Of a DNA stretch of 64,000 nucleotides, positions 9,485-19,092 are shown one piece after another. The notes under the pieces were generated by a model that had not been told where the DNA came from, made no database searches, and saw only the letters and a list, made by a program, of their open reading frames with translations. The stretch's first letter is position 1. Every line of letters begins with the position of its first letter. A program made the position numbers and the translations under genes. The stretch is from Bordetella parapertussis (GTDB taxonomy: Bacteria > Pseudomonadota > Gammaproteobacteria > Burkholderiales > Burkholderiaceae_C): the NCBI GenBank assembly GCA_945873925.1, contig CAMCES010000005.1:1-64000 (forward strand). Reading direction: 5' to 3'.

Positions 9485-10707
9485 GCGCTTGGATTCTTTC
9501 GATAGCTGTCAAGGAATTTGGCGATGCGGCCAATGGCGACGCGCAAATCATCTTCATGAGGAAGGAAAACAATTCGGAAGTGATCTGTTGAGGGCCAATT
9601 GAATCCAGTGCCTTGTACTAACAAAACCTTTGTTTCTTGCAGCAGATCATTGATGAATTGCTGGTCATCCTTGATGGGATACACCTTGGGATCGAGCCTG
9701 GGAAACATATACAAGGCAGCTTGTGGCTTGACGCAAGTCACACCAGGAATCGCCGTCATCAGTTCATGAGCCAAGTCACGTTGACGACATAACCGGCCCC
9801 CGGGCTTGACCAGATCATTGATGCTCTGATAGCCACCCAAGGCGGTTTGAATGGCGGTTTGTCCAGGCACATTGGCGCAAAGACGCATAGAGGACAACAT
9901 GTTGAGTCCCTCAATATAGTCCTTGGCAGGTTTTTTATCGCCAGAGACCACCATCCAGCCAGCACGATATCCGCAGGACCGATAACTTTTCGACAAAGAA
10001 TTGAATGTCAATGTCAATACATCTTTGGACAAACTGCCAATGGCGGTGTGGTGAACGCCGTCGTAAAGCACTTTGTCGTAAACCTCATCAGCAAAAATGA
10101 CCAAGCCATGCTCTCTCGCCAACTCAACAATGCTTTTGAGCAACGCATCAGAATAAAGTGCGCCAGTGGGGTTGTTGGGATTGATCACCACGATGCCTTT
10201 GGTGTGGGGCGTGATTTTCGATTTGATGTCTTCTATGCTGGGCATCCAACCGTTTTTTTCGTCACACATATAGTGAACTGGCGTGCCTCCCGAAAGGCTA
10301 ACCGCAGCAGTCCAAAGGGGGTAATCTGGCGCAGGCAACAGCAATTCATCACCATTGTTGAGCAAAGCATTGGTCGCCATGACAATCAATTCGCTCGCAC
10401 CGTTTCCAAGGTAAATATCGTCTAGGGAAACGCCATCAATCCCTTGCTGCTGCGTGTAATGCATGACTGCTTTGCGGGCAGCAAAAATGCCTTTGCTGTC
10501 TGAATAGGCAGCAGCACCTGGTAGGTTACGAATGATGTCTTGTTGGATTTCTTCAGGGGCATCAAAACCAAAAATTGCCAAGTTGCCAATATTTAACTTG
10601 ATGATTTTTTGTCCTTCTTCTTCCATTTGTCGCGCCCTGTCCAAAACGGGGCCGCGTATGTCGTAACAAACATTGGCAAGCTTGGCTGATTTTTGAATGG
10701 TTATCAA
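9481..10707 (-). CDS. alaA: AlaA-type alanine/glutamate-pyruvate aminotransferase
   Basis: Class I/II PLP aminotransferase, 408 aa, best matching the AlaA/YfbQ group that makes alanine from pyruvate and glutamate. Motifs are NPNNPTGALYS, FADEVYDKVLYD, and the PLP lysine in SLSKSYRSCGYRAGW (~255-270). It is the first gene of the tightly coupled alaA-hom-thrC-moeA-moaD-moaE run and faces the Mth938-like gene divergently. A related branched-chain or aspartate role cannot be excluded from sequence alone. Confidence 0.85.
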   Translation of the reverse strand: MITIQKSAKLANVCYDIRGPVLDRARQMEEEGQKIIKLNIGNLAIFGFDAPEEIQQDIIRNLPGAAAYSDSKGIFAARKAVMHYTQQQGIDGVSLDDIYLGNGASELIVMATNALLNNGDELLLPAPDYPLWTAAVSLSGGTPVHYMCDEKNGWMPSIEDIKSKITPHTKGIVVINPNNPTGALYSDALLKSIVELAREHGLVIFADEVYDKVLYDGVHHTAIGSLSKDVLTLTFNSLSKSYRSCGYRAGWMVVSGDKKPAKDYIEGLNMLSSMRLCANVPGQTAIQTALGGYQSINDLVKPGGRLCRQRDLAHELMTAIPGVTCVKPQAALYMFPRLDPKVYPIKDDQQFINDLLQETKVLLVQGTGFNWPSTDHFRIVFLPHEDDLRVAIGRIAKFLDSYRKNPSA

Positions 10708-10791
10708 AGTAACTCCACCGAAACAAACTGTGAAAACCTATAATTTGACCATACTTCTAGACCTAACCACCCCTTCCAGGGGCCATATTCA

Positions 10792-11169
10792 ATGAAACTG
10801 CAGCCTGACCGTGTTGATGTCATATCCGTCACAGCTTATGACCTTGATTGGATTGAAATAAACAGGGTAAGGTTTCCACACAGCATGTTGATTTCCCATG
10901 ACGGAACTTGCCAGCCTTGGCATTGCCAAAGATTTGACGAATTCAATGCTGCACATTTCCAGGAATTCAAAAGCACCAACACAGACATTCTGTTGCTTGG
11001 CTCAGGCAAAGCCCAGCGGTTTGTTCCGCAACCATGGCTGGTACCGCTGTCTCAGAGACAGATTGGTGTTGAATCGATGGACACCGCTGCTGCATGCAGA
11101 ACGTTCAATATCCTTGCCGCCGAAGGCCGAAAAGTAACAGCCATTTTGCTGTTACCAATGACTGCTTGA
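10792..11169 (+). CDS. Mth938/NDUFAF3-like domain protein (DUF498)
   Basis: 125-aa protein with the compact Mth938-like fold: an N-terminal beta-rich part, then TDILLLGSGKAQRF and a C-terminal GVESMDTAAACRTFNILAAEGRKV. The eukaryotic relative NDUFAF3 assembles respiratory complex I; the bacterial role is unknown. It is transcribed divergently from alaA, 84 bp away, and followed by a perfect hairpin repeat before bcp. Family recognition is good; function is not inferable. Confidence 0.8.
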   Translation: MKLQPDRVDVISVTAYDLDWIEINRVRFPHSMLISHDGTCQPWHCQRFDEFNAAHFQEFKSTNTDILLLGSGKAQRFVPQPWLVPLSQRQIGVESMDTAAACRTFNILAAEGRKVTAILLLPMTA

Positions 11170-11181
11170 GTATCAAGATGC

Positions 11182-11207
11182 AAGCCTTTGCCTTCTTGCA
11201 AAGGCTT
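11182..11207. repeat. perfect inverted repeat (hairpin) between the Mth938-like gene and bcp
   Basis: AAGCCTTTGC / GCAAAGGCTT, 10-bp arms with a 6-base loop, 12 bp after the upstream stop codon. An A run rather than a T run follows on the plus strand, so it is a weak terminator at best. It may protect the mRNA end. Confidence 0.6.
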
Positions 11208-11293
11208 CAAAAAAGCACGCCGCCGTTTTAGAGATAAAATGACCCTATTCGAAGTTCCACTTCGCGCACCTCTGGCATAACGGACTCAAAACC

Positions 11294-11782
11294 ATGGCGA
11301 TTGTTGTCAACAAACACCTACCCGAATTTGAAGCAAACGCCACTGGTGGCGTCAAAGTATCTAATCAATCACATCTTGGTCAGACAGTCATCCTGTACTT
11401 CTACCCCAAAGACAACACCCCAGGTTGCACAACGGAAGCCATGCAATTTCGTGACAAGTTCAAAGACTTCACCAAAGCAGGTGCAGTTATTTTTGGCGTA
11501 TCCAGAGACAACATGCGTTCGCATGACAGTTTCAAGGAAAAACTCGAGCTTCCCTTTGAATTGATTGCAGACACCGAGGAAAAGATGTGCCATATGTTTG
11601 GTGTAGTCAAAAATAAAATCATGTACGGTAAGAAAGTCAAAGGCATCGAACGCAGCACATTCCTGATTGGTTCTGATGGCCTACTCAAGCAGGAGTGGCG
11701 CGGCCTGAAAGTTCCAGGACATGTCGATGAAGTTCTCAAAGCCGTCAAAGCACTCAAAAAAGCATCCATAGCATCAACTTAA
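11294..11782 (+). CDS. bcp: thioredoxin-dependent peroxiredoxin Bcp (PrxQ family)
   Basis: Cytoplasmic thiol peroxidase reducing H2O2 and organic hydroperoxides. 162 aa. The peroxidatic cysteine C45 lies in NTPGCTTEA. The resolving cysteine that many PrxQ proteins have five residues later (C50) is Met here. The only other cysteine is C99 (EEKMCHMFG), so the enzyme is either 1-Cys or uses C99. It is followed after 4 bp by the PhoH-like gene, probably as an operon. Confidence 0.93.
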   Translation: MAIVVNKHLPEFEANATGGVKVSNQSHLGQTVILYFYPKDNTPGCTTEAMQFRDKFKDFTKAGAVIFGVSRDNMRSHDSFKEKLELPFELIADTEEKMCHMFGVVKNKIMYGKKVKGIERSTFLIGSDGLLKQEWRGLKVPGHVDEVLKAVKALKKASIAST

Positions 11783-11786
11783 TCCA

Positions 11787-13424
11787 ATGCCCTTGCCTCC
11801 TGCCCCCAAAAAGCATGCAGACCGCTTCAATCCAAAAGCAACTGATCTAGCCCAACAAACAAAGCTTTCCTCGGCGACTCAACACAAAAGCCCACCAGAA
11901 AAAAAGATTCCATCCATCAGACCCAAGCTAAATACCTCGAAAAAGGCCAATCAAAAGGACGACTTGTCTGTTGATCGCTCTGACAGGTCATTGGTCACTT
12001 CCGATCGCAAGCCTCCAAAAGTCGCCAAGCGCACCGGGCCCAGCAAACTCTTTGTACTAGATACCAATGTATTGATGCATGACCCCATGTGTCTGTTTCG
12101 CTTTGAAGAGCATGATGTGTTTCTTCCGATGGTCGTCCTTGAAGAGTTGGATAACCATAAAAAAGGAATGACAGAGGTTGCGCGCAACGCACGCCAAACC
12201 AGCCGTACATTGGATGCCTTGGTAGGTGCCAACAGTACAGATATTTCCAGTGGGTTTCCACTCAACAGCACCGGCCAAAAAGAAGTCACCGGAAAACTGT
12301 TCTTTCAGACCGCACCGCTGGCTTTCAGCTTGCCTTCAAGCCTTCCTCAGGGCAAGGCTGATAACCAAATTTTAGGCGTTGTCAATGCATTAAGAGAGGC
12401 TGAATCACCTCGTCAAGTGGTTCTTGTTTCTAAAGATATCAACATGCGCGTCAAGGCCCGAGCGCTTGGCCTGGCGGCGGAAGACTACCAAAATGACAAG
12501 ACCCTAGAGGACGGTGATCTTCTTTATTCGGGCGCTTTACCGCTTGCATCTGACTTTTGGTCCAAACAAGCCAAAACTGTAGAAAGCTGGCAATCAGGTG
12601 GACAGACCTACTACCGCATAGGCGGAGCTGTCGTTGCCAATATGCACATCAATCAATTTGTGTATTTTGAAACACCAGGCGAGCCGAGTCTGTATGCGCG
12701 TGTAACGGAAATTCGCGGTAAAACAGCAGTTTTGAAGACCCTGAAAGATTACAGCCACTTCAAAAATGCTGCATGGGGTATCACCTCTCGAAACAGAGAG
12801 CAAAATTTTGCTCTTAATTTGCTCTTGGATCCTGAAATAGATTTTGTAACCCTCACTGGAACTGCAGGCACGGGTAAAACACTGTTGGCACTTGCGTCTG
12901 GTTTGCTTCAAGTGTTGGATGAGCGCAGATACACGGAAATCATCATGACACGCGCTACTGTCAGTGTTGGAGAAGACATCGGTTTTCTACCCGGCACTGA
13001 AGAGGAAAAAATGGGGCCTTGGATGGGCGCCCTGGATGACAACCTGGAGGTGCTCGGAAAAACAGATACCAGTGCAGGTGAGTGGGGCCGCGCTGCAACC
13101 ACCGAGCTGATTCGCAGCAAAATCAAGATCAAAAGTCTCAATTTCATGCGTGGAAGAACCTTCTTGAACAAGTTCGTCATCATTGATGAAGCACAAAATC
13201 TGACGCCTAAGCAGATGAAAACACTCATTACACGTGCAGGCCCCGGAACCAAAATCATTTGCATGGGTAACCTGGCACAAATAGACACCCCTTACCTGAC
13301 CGAGGGCTCCTCTGGACTGACCTTTGCTGTGGATCGCTTCCAGGGTTGGCCACATGGCGGGCACATCACCCTCGCACGAGGTGAACGTTCAAGGTTGGCC
13401 GACTTCGCCAGCGAAGTTCTGTGA
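11787..13424 (+). CDS. PIN-PhoH family ATPase (YlaK type)
   Basis: 545-aa fusion of an N-terminal PIN ribonuclease-like domain (~85-220, starting LFVLDTNVLMHDP) with a C-terminal PhoH ATPase. The ATPase has Walker A GTAGTGKTLLALA and Walker B FVIIDEAQNLTP. The first ~75 residues are low-complexity, lysine/serine/proline rich. PhoH2-type PIN-PhoH proteins are RNA helicase/RNases; this role is inferred from the domains. It lies 4 bp after bcp and converges with dnaB with 4 bp between the stops. Confidence 0.9.
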   Translation: MPLPPAPKKHADRFNPKATDLAQQTKLSSATQHKSPPEKKIPSIRPKLNTSKKANQKDDLSVDRSDRSLVTSDRKPPKVAKRTGPSKLFVLDTNVLMHDPMCLFRFEEHDVFLPMVVLEELDNHKKGMTEVARNARQTSRTLDALVGANSTDISSGFPLNSTGQKEVTGKLFFQTAPLAFSLPSSLPQGKADNQILGVVNALREAESPRQVVLVSKDINMRVKARALGLAAEDYQNDKTLEDGDLLYSGALPLASDFWSKQAKTVESWQSGGQTYYRIGGAVVANMHINQFVYFETPGEPSLYARVTEIRGKTAVLKTLKDYSHFKNAAWGITSRNREQNFALNLLLDPEIDFVTLTGTAGTGKTLLALASGLLQVLDERRYTEIIMTRATVSVGEDIGFLPGTEEEKMGPWMGALDDNLEVLGKTDTSAGEWGRAATTELIRSKIKIKSLNFMRGRTFLNKFVIIDEAQNLTPKQMKTLITRAGPGTKIICMGNLAQIDTPYLTEGSSGLTFAVDRFQGWPHGGHITLARGERSRLADFASEVL

Positions 13425-13428
13425 ACAC

Positions 13429-14835
13429 TCAATAATCTGAGCCACTGCCAGCATACGACTCAAACTTTGTGATGGGTTTAAGAAAGGTGAGTTTGACGGT
13501 ACCCGTTGGCCCGTTACGTTGTTTGCCAATGATGATTTCGGCCACCCCAGGTTCTTTAGAGTCTTTGTTGTAATAGTCATCGCGATAGATGAACATGATG
13601 ACATCTGCATCTTGCTCAATCGCGCCAGATTCGCGTAAGTCACTCATCATGGGGCGCTTATCTGTGCGTTGCTCTACACCACGATTCAATTGAGACAAGG
13701 CAATCACAGGGCATTGGAGTTCTTTGGCCAGCATTTTTAAACCACGTGAAATTTCTCCCAACTCTGTCGCTCGGTTATCACCATCGCCCCCACTGCTTGC
13801 GCTCATCAGTTGCAGGTAATCAACCACCACCAATCCCAATTTCCCGCAAGTGCGCGCCAATCGTCGGGCACTGGCTCTGAGTTCACTGGCAGTCAAACCA
13901 GGCGTCTCGTCAATCGACAAAGAAACCGTTTTTAATCTCTCGACAGCCTCAGCCAATCTTGGCCACTCTTCATCTTGAAGCTTGCCTGTTCTCAATCTAC
14001 TTTGATCAATTCGTCCAATAGAACCTACGATACGAATTGCCAGCTGAGACGCCCCCATCTCCATGGAAAAAACTGCAACAGGCAGGCCCCCTTTGAGCGC
14101 GACATTTTCGGCAATATTGATGGCTAAGGCCGTCTTGCCCATGGAGGGTCTGGCCGCAAGAACAATCAAATCACCCGCCTGCATCCCAGACGTCATTCGA
14201 TCTAAATCGACAAAACCTGTTGGAACACCAGTGATGTCATTGGGATTTTTGGACATTTCATCCACGCGATCCAATAGCTCAATCACCAAATTCCCCATGG
14301 ACTGAAAGCCTTGTCGCATGCGCGAGCCTTCTTCTCCTATGTTGAATATTTTTTGCTCGGCTTCATCCAAAATATTGGGTACAGGCCGTCCCATGGTGTT
14401 GAGTGCTGAGGTAGCAATTTCATCACTGACACTGACCAATTTTCGAAGTATGGACCTCTCGCGAACAATTTCTGCATAGCGCCGGATATTGGCTGAACTG
14501 GGAACGTACTGCGCCAATGAATTGAGATAGGCCAGGCCTCCAACTTCTTCCGCCTTGCCTTGGCTTTGCATATGCTCAAAAACAGTGATCACATCTGCGG
14601 CACGGTTGCTGTTGACCAGAGCTCTGACAGCCGTGAATACCAAGCGATGCTCATAGCGATAAAAATCACCATCGCTCAAGATATCACCCATCCGATCCCA
14701 AGCGCTGTTATCAAGCAACAAACCACCCAAAACACTCGATTCAGCCTCAAGTGAATGTGGTGGGATTCTCAACTGGGCAAGTTGCCGATCGGGCTCAGAC
14801 ACAGTGTTTTCTGAATTGAAAAAAACGGCAGACAT
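13429..14835 (-). CDS. dnaB: replicative DNA helicase DnaB
   Basis: Hexameric 5'-3' helicase of the replication fork. About 468 aa with no intein. The N-terminal DnaB_N domain begins LRIPPHSLEAE and the RecA-like domain has Walker A ARPSMGKTALAIN and DYLQLM. ATG 14835 with AGGGG 5 bases upstream is preferred over the in-frame GTG 14841 and TTG 14838. It lies downstream of rplI on the same strand, beyond a terminator, so it probably has its own promoter in 14842-14950, where a perfect DnaA-box 9-mer also lies. Confidence 0.96.
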   Translation of the reverse strand: MSAVFFNSENTVSEPDRQLAQLRIPPHSLEAESSVLGGLLLDNSAWDRMGDILSDGDFYRYEHRLVFTAVRALVNSNRAADVITVFEHMQSQGKAEEVGGLAYLNSLAQYVPSSANIRRYAEIVRERSILRKLVSVSDEIATSALNTMGRPVPNILDEAEQKIFNIGEEGSRMRQGFQSMGNLVIELLDRVDEMSKNPNDITGVPTGFVDLDRMTSGMQAGDLIVLAARPSMGKTALAINIAENVALKGGLPVAVFSMEMGASQLAIRIVGSIGRIDQSRLRTGKLQDEEWPRLAEAVERLKTVSLSIDETPGLTASELRASARRLARTCGKLGLVVVDYLQLMSASSGGDGDNRATELGEISRGLKMLAKELQCPVIALSQLNRGVEQRTDKRPMMSDLRESGAIEQDADVIMFIYRDDYYNKDSKEPGVAEIIIGKQRNGPTGTVKLTFLKPITKFESYAGSGSDY

Positions 14836-14894
14836 CAACACCCCTGAAATTCTTCATCCTAGTGAAAACCCATGCAAATGTCATCGCACAAAGT

Positions 14895-14903
14895 TGTGGA
14901 TAA
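14895..14903 (-). promoter_or_regulatory. DnaA-box 9-mer upstream of dnaB
   Basis: The exact consensus DnaA box TTATCCACA on the minus strand, about 60 bp upstream of the dnaB start. A single site could titrate DnaA or link dnaB transcription to DnaA. A 9-mer also occurs by chance, so regulatory meaning is uncertain. Confidence 0.35.
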
Positions 14904-14951
14904 ACTTGTGGCAACCAGTTTAAGCATGTTCATAACTTCGCTGACATGAAG

Positions 14952-14976
14952 AAAAAAACCGCCCAAGGGGCGGTTT
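14952..14976 (-). terminator. rho-independent terminator of the rpsF-rplI operon
   Basis: On the minus strand AAACCGCCC / GGGCGGTTT with a 3-base loop followed by TTTTTTT, 25 bp after the rplI stop. Confidence 0.88.
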
Positions 14977-15000
14977 GAATGATCATGGGAAACAACTTTA

Positions 15001-15453
15001 TTAAGCTGATTCTCCATAAACGGAGACCTTGATGTCAACGAGTACATCTGTGTGCAGAGCAACACTCACCTCAGCGTCGCCAACAACTTTGATTGGACCT
15101 TTGGGCATCCGAATTTGGGCTTTTGAAACTGCATAACCAGCTTTGGTCAACTCTTCAGCGATATCAAAGTTAGTGACAGATCCAAATAAACGACCATCTA
15201 CACCCGCTTTTTGTGTGATTTTCACACTGGTGCCTGCCAATTTTTCGCCTTGTGATTGAGCTGCCAGAAGCTTTTCATGGGCTGTTTTTTCAAGTTCTGC
15301 ACGACGCGCTTCAAACTCTTGAATAGCAGAGTCAGTAGCACGACGGGCTTGGCCAGAGGGGATCAAAAAATTACGTGCATAGCCATCTTTGACACGAACA
15401 ACTTCGCCAAGATTTCCAAGGTTCACGACTTTCTCAAGCAGAATGATTTGCAT
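15001..15453 (-). CDS. rplI: 50S ribosomal protein L9
   Basis: 23S rRNA-binding protein at the base of the L1 stalk. 150 aa. The N-terminal signature [19 protein letters not shown] and [11 protein letters not shown] is followed by the central helix and a C-terminal domain ending VSVYGESA. Last gene of rpsF-priB-rpsR-rplI and followed by a clear terminator. Confidence 0.98.
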   Translation of the reverse strand: MQIILLEKVVNLGNLGEVVRVKDGYARNFLIPSGQARRATDSAIQEFEARRAELEKTAHEKLLAAQSQGEKLAGTSVKITQKAGVDGRLFGSVTNFDIAEELTKAGYAVSKAQIRMPKGPIKVVGDAEVSVALHTDVLVDIKVSVYGESA

Positions 15454-15464
15454 GTTTTCGCTCC

Positions 15465-15746
15465 TCAGATTTTGTGTTGATCGGTATAAGGCAGCATGGC
15501 CAAAATCCGGGCACGCTTGATGGCGGTGTTGAGTTGACGTTGATAAATGGCACGGGTTCCAGTCAGGCGGGCTGGAATGATCTTGCCGTTTTCAGCGATG
15601 AAATCACGCAAGGTGTCAATGTCTTTGTAGTCAATTTCCTCTACACCAGTGACAGTGAAGCGGCAAAACCGCTTGCGCTTGAAAAGCAGTGACTGGGTGT
15701 TGCGTTTTGGACGCTTATCCTTATTGAATTTTTTAAAAGTGGCCAT
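15465..15746 (-). CDS. rpsR: 30S ribosomal protein S18
   Basis: Partner of S6 on the 30S platform. 93 aa with the core [13 protein letters not shown] segment ([13 protein letters not shown]), [12 protein letters not shown] and the basic [19 protein letters not shown]. It sits 11 bp from rplI and 11 bp from priB. Confidence 0.98.
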   Translation of the reverse strand: MATFKKFNKDKRPKRNTQSLLFKRKRFCRFTVTGVEEIDYKDIDTLRDFIAENGKIIPARLTGTRAIYQRQLNTAIKRARILAMLPYTDQHKI

Positions 15747-15757
15747 TGCAAGGGCTC

Positions 15758-16048
15758 CTATGAAACAGTATGAAAACTTTGAATGTGGAAAAGAACAGAT
15801 TGTGAATTTTTGGGAGAAGCAAGAAACCCGGAGAAATACAAGTTACTAAGAAGGTCAAGCTGCAAAATTTTCTCGGCTTGTGTGCCAATCGCCAATGCCC
15901 TCAATCGCAACTGGATTTTCCTTTGTACCCCAGCTTCTTCAAGATGTGATTCGTGTTCAATCAACAAGTCAATCAGAGGCAAACCAAATGGTGAGTAGCG
16001 CACATCTGAAATTTGGACGATACGCCCGTGCAATTGAACCAGGTTCAC
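15758..16048 (-). CDS. priB: primosomal replication protein PriB
   Basis: Small single-stranded-DNA-binding OB-fold protein that helps PriA restart stalled forks. 96 aa, beginning [20 protein letters not shown]. Its place between rpsF and rpsR is the usual one in beta- and gammaproteobacteria and supports the call despite the divergent sequence. Confidence 0.9.
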   Translation of the reverse strand: MNLVQLHGRIVQISDVRYSPFGLPLIDLLIEHESHLEEAGVQRKIQLRLRALAIGTQAEKILQLDLLSNLYFSGFLASPKNSQSVLFHIQSFHTVS

Positions 16049-16060
16049 ATACTTTGTTTA

Positions 16061-16426
16061 TCAGGCCTGAAACTCAGTCTGTTGATTTTTACGAGCCTCC
16101 TCGCGTTCAACAGTTTTCATCATCAGTGAAGGTGTCGTCTCAGCTTTTTTCTTTGAAACTGTCAAATGGCGCAGGACAGCATCATTGAATTTGAATGCGT
16201 GTTCGAGTTCTGCCATGACCTCTTGGTTAGCTTCTATGTTCAAGCAAAGGTAATGGGCTTTGGCTAATTTGTTGATCAAGTAAGTCAATTGACGTCGACC
16301 CCAGTCCTCCAAACGGTGGACCTTGCCTCCACCATTGGTGATCAAGCTTTTGTAACGCTCGAGCATGGCAGGTACTTGTTCGCTTTGATCGGGATGAATC
16401 AAAAGCACGATTTCGTAATGACGCAT
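16061..16426 (-). CDS. rpsF: 30S ribosomal protein S6
   Basis: 121 aa, typical length, with [18 protein letters not shown] and [18 protein letters not shown]. First gene of the operon. An AAGGAG ribosome-binding site lies just before the ATG, and a small hairpin (16442-16458) sits immediately upstream. In many bacteria an S6:S18-binding leader controls this operon; whether this hairpin is that element is uncertain. Confidence 0.98.
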   Translation of the reverse strand: MRHYEIVLLIHPDQSEQVPAMLERYKSLITNGGGKVHRLEDWGRRQLTYLINKLAKAHYLCLNIEANQEVMAELEHAFKFNDAVLRHLTVSKKKAETTPSLMMKTVEREEARKNQQTEFQA

Positions 16427-16441
16427 ACATTCTCCTTGTGG

Positions 16442-16458
16442 GTTGAGCTGCCCTCAAC
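16442..16458 (-). promoter_or_regulatory. hairpin in the rpsF leader
   Basis: GTTGAG / CTCAAC with a 5-base loop, 16 bases upstream of the rpsF ATG. It is a candidate for autogenous control of ribosomal proteins S6/S18, but the arms are short and the published motif details could not be confirmed by eye. Confidence 0.3.
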
Positions 16459-16513
16459 GTCATGAAAGGTGCAGCAAGGCTAAGCCAGTTATTGTAGTAC
16501 GAAAAATCTGAAC

Positions 16514-18910
16514 TCACGGAGCCTTTGCCAAAGCCTTCCAAGTAGAAACAACGCTGTCGGGATTGAGGGATATAGATTCAATCCCTTTTGAAACAAGCCA
16601 CTGTGCAAAGTCCAAATGATCACTTGGCCCTTGACCACAGATGCCGACGTATTTGCCCTGTTGCTGACAAGCCTCAATGACGCGAGATAGCATGAACAAA
16701 ACAGCAGGATCTCGCTCATCAAAATCAGCAGCAAGTAAAGGCATGCCTGAATCTCGATCTAAGCCAAGCGTCAATTGAGTCAAGTCATTCGAGCCAATAG
16801 AAAATCCATCAAAGTAAGCCAAAAACTCATTGGCCAAAATCGCATTGCTGGGCACCTCACACATCATGATCACTTTCAGCTCTTTTTCCCCGCGACGCAA
16901 ACCGTGGGAAGACAAGAGTTCGATGACACTTTTCGCTTGGCTCAGGGTGCGAACAAAGGGGATCATGATCTGTACATTGGTTAAACCCATTTCGCCCCTG
17001 ACTCTGAGCAAAGCCTCACACTCCATTGCAAAGGCTTCTTCGAATTCTTTGCTCAAGTAACGAACAGCTCCTCGGAAACCCAACATGGGATTTTCTTCTT
17101 CTGGCTCGTATCTGCTGCCACCGATCAGCTTTCTGTATTCATTGGATTTGAAATCAGACAAACGAACAATCACTGGTTTGGGCCAAAATGCTGCTGCGAT
17201 GGTCGCGATGCCCTCAGTTACTTTGTCAATAAAAAAAGTTTTTGGGGATGCGTGTCCTCGGGCAACTGATTCAACCGCTTTTTTAAGGTCTGAATCAATA
17301 TGCGGATAATCCAATACCGCTTTCGGATGGACACCAATGTTGTTGTTGATGATGAATTCCAATCGAGCCAAACCAACACCTTGATTGGGTAGTTGCGCAA
17401 AATCGAAAGCCAACCCAGGGTTGCCGATGTTCATCATCAGCTTGGTGGCCAGTTCTGGCATCTCCCCTCTTTGAACTTCAGAGACTTCCGACTCCAACAA
17501 CCCATCGTAGACAAAACCAGTATCTCCCTCTGAACAACTCACCGTAACGATCGAGTCTGATGGCAAACTGCTGGTGGCGTCCCCGCAGCCCACCACCGCT
17601 GGAATACCCAATTCACGTGCAATGATGGCAGCATGGCATGTTCTGCCACCACGGTTGGTGACGATGGCACTTGCCCTTTTCATGACCGGTTCCCAGTTGG
17701 GATCGGTCATGTCAGTGACCAAGACATCTCCTACCTTCACCAGATCCATCTCAGCCAAACTGCTGACCAATCGGACGGGTCCGGTACCGATTTTTTGACC
17801 AATGGCACGACCTTGGGCCAAAACAGTTCCTGTCCCCTTGAGTTGGTATCGCAATTCAGCCTGACCTTTCAATTGGCTCTTGACGGTCTCAGGACGCGCC
17901 TGAAGTATGTATAGCTTTCCATCATTTCCATCTTTACCCCACTCAATATCCATTGGGCGACCGTAATGTTTTTCAATAACGATTGCATACTTTGCCAATT
18001 CAATGATTTCAGCATCTGTGAGGCAATAACGGTTGCGTAACTCAAGCGGGACATCGTGGTTGGTGACCAACTTACCTGTCTTTAAACGATCCTCGGTTGT
18101 TGCAAAGTTCATTTGAATCAATTTGGAGCCAAGCGTTCGGCGAACAATGGCTTGATTGCCAGCAGCCAACATCGGTTTGTGGACATAAAACTCGTCCGGA
18201 TTGACCGCGCCCTGCACCACAGTCTCACCCAAACCATAACTGGCAGTGATGAAGACAACATCATCAAACCCAGACTCGGTATCCATCGTGAACATGACAC
18301 CCGCTGTACCCAAATCCGAACGAACCATGCGTTGCACCCCGGCAGACAATGCAACCTGGCCATGATCGAAACCCTTGTGCACTCGGTAGCTGATAGCTCT
18401 GTCGTTGTAGAGGGAAGCAAAAACTTCCTTGATCTTCAAAAGAATGTCATTGATACCGTGGACATTCAGAAAGCTTTCTTGCTGCCCAGCAAAAGAAGCA
18501 TCAGGCAAGTCCTCTGCCGTTGCAGAGGAGCGAACTGCATATGATGCAGTTTCATCCTGCCCATTGAGAATGAGAAAAGCATTGGCAATGTCTTTGGCCA
18601 ACTGGTCAGGAAATGGCTGAGCGATGATCCAGTTGCGGATTTTTTCGCCAGTGGCAGTCAGCTCATGAAGATTGTCAGTTTCCAGGACAGATAAAGCGGC
18701 ATCAATACGCTTATCCAATTGCCCATTTTGAAGGAATATTCTGAAAGCATGCGAGGTGGTTGCAAAACCTGAGGGAACACTGACGCCACTGGGCAGCTGG
18801 GAAATCATTTCACCCAGGCTGGCATTTTTGCCACCCACCGATTCGACATCGGTCATTCTCAAATTTTCAAACGGAACAACCAGAGCTGTTGGGCTGAACA
18901 AGGCTGACAT
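16514..18910 (-). CDS. ppsA: phosphoenolpyruvate synthase
   Basis: Makes PEP from pyruvate and ATP for gluconeogenesis. About 798 aa. The N-terminal nucleotide-binding domain has [10 protein letters not shown], the central phosphohistidine is in [21 protein letters not shown], and the C-terminal PEP/pyruvate TIM barrel contains [13 protein letters not shown] and [18 protein letters not shown] 18910 ([14 protein letters not shown]) has GGAG 7 bases upstream, so 12 extra in-frame residues upstream are unlikely to be translated. It is divergent from its own regulator gene, with a 182-bp gap holding an inverted repeat. Confidence 0.96.
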   Translation of the reverse strand: MSALFSPTALVVPFENLRMTDVESVGGKNASLGEMISQLPSGVSVPSGFATTSHAFRIFLQNGQLDKRIDAALSVLETDNLHELTATGEKIRNWIIAQPFPDQLAKDIANAFLILNGQDETASYAVRSSATAEDLPDASFAGQQESFLNVHGINDILLKIKEVFASLYNDRAISYRVHKGFDHGQVALSAGVQRMVRSDLGTAGVMFTMDTESGFDDVVFITASYGLGETVVQGAVNPDEFYVHKPMLAAGNQAIVRRTLGSKLIQMNFATTEDRLKTGKLVTNHDVPLELRNRYCLTDAEIIELAKYAIVIEKHYGRPMDIEWGKDGNDGKLYILQARPETVKSQLKGQAELRYQLKGTGTVLAQGRAIGQKIGTGPVRLVSSLAEMDLVKVGDVLVTDMTDPNWEPVMKRASAIVTNRGGRTCHAAIIARELGIPAVVGCGDATSSLPSDSIVTVSCSEGDTGFVYDGLLESEVSEVQRGEMPELATKLMMNIGNPGLAFDFAQLPNQGVGLARLEFIINNNIGVHPKAVLDYPHIDSDLKKAVESVARGHASPKTFFIDKVTEGIATIAAAFWPKPVIVRLSDFKSNEYRKLIGGSRYEPEEENPMLGFRGAVRYLSKEFEEAFAMECEALLRVRGEMGLTNVQIMIPFVRTLSQAKSVIELLSSHGLRRGEKELKVIMMCEVPSNAILANEFLAYFDGFSIGSNDLTQLTLGLDRDSGMPLLAADFDERDPAVLFMLSRVIEACQQQGKYVGICGQGPSDHLDFAQWLVSKGIESISLNPDSVVSTWKALAKAP

Positions 18911-18972
18911 AAACAAACTCCAAAAATTAAACCGGGGAAAATGCAAAGCCAGCGACGAGGCTTCACAGAAAA

Positions 18973-19033
18973 TGTGCGGGCAAATAGTTGCTTTATTGAA
19001 GTTGTATTTGGCACTAAAGGAATTGCTCGCACA
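18973..19033. promoter_or_regulatory. wide inverted repeat between ppsA and ppsR
   Basis: Arms TGTGCGGGCAA (18973-18983) and TTGCTCGCACA (19023-19033) are complementary at 10 of 11 positions and separated by 39 bp, with one arm nearer each divergent gene. They could be two half or full sites of one regulator controlling both genes. Confidence 0.4.
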
Positions 19034-19092
19034 TGTTTAAATGAGGTAAGTGCAATATTTTAGACTTTATTTTTTTTCTACCTGGACATCTC

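Noticed and set aside
11182..11207. Hairpin as a rho-independent terminator
   Set aside because: It is followed by A residues, not T, on the plus strand, and lies on the wrong side for a minus-strand terminator; kept only as an inverted repeat.
18756..19040. 94-codon plus-strand ORF over the start of ppsA
   Set aside because: It lies antisense to the ppsA N-terminus and its promoter; no start signal.
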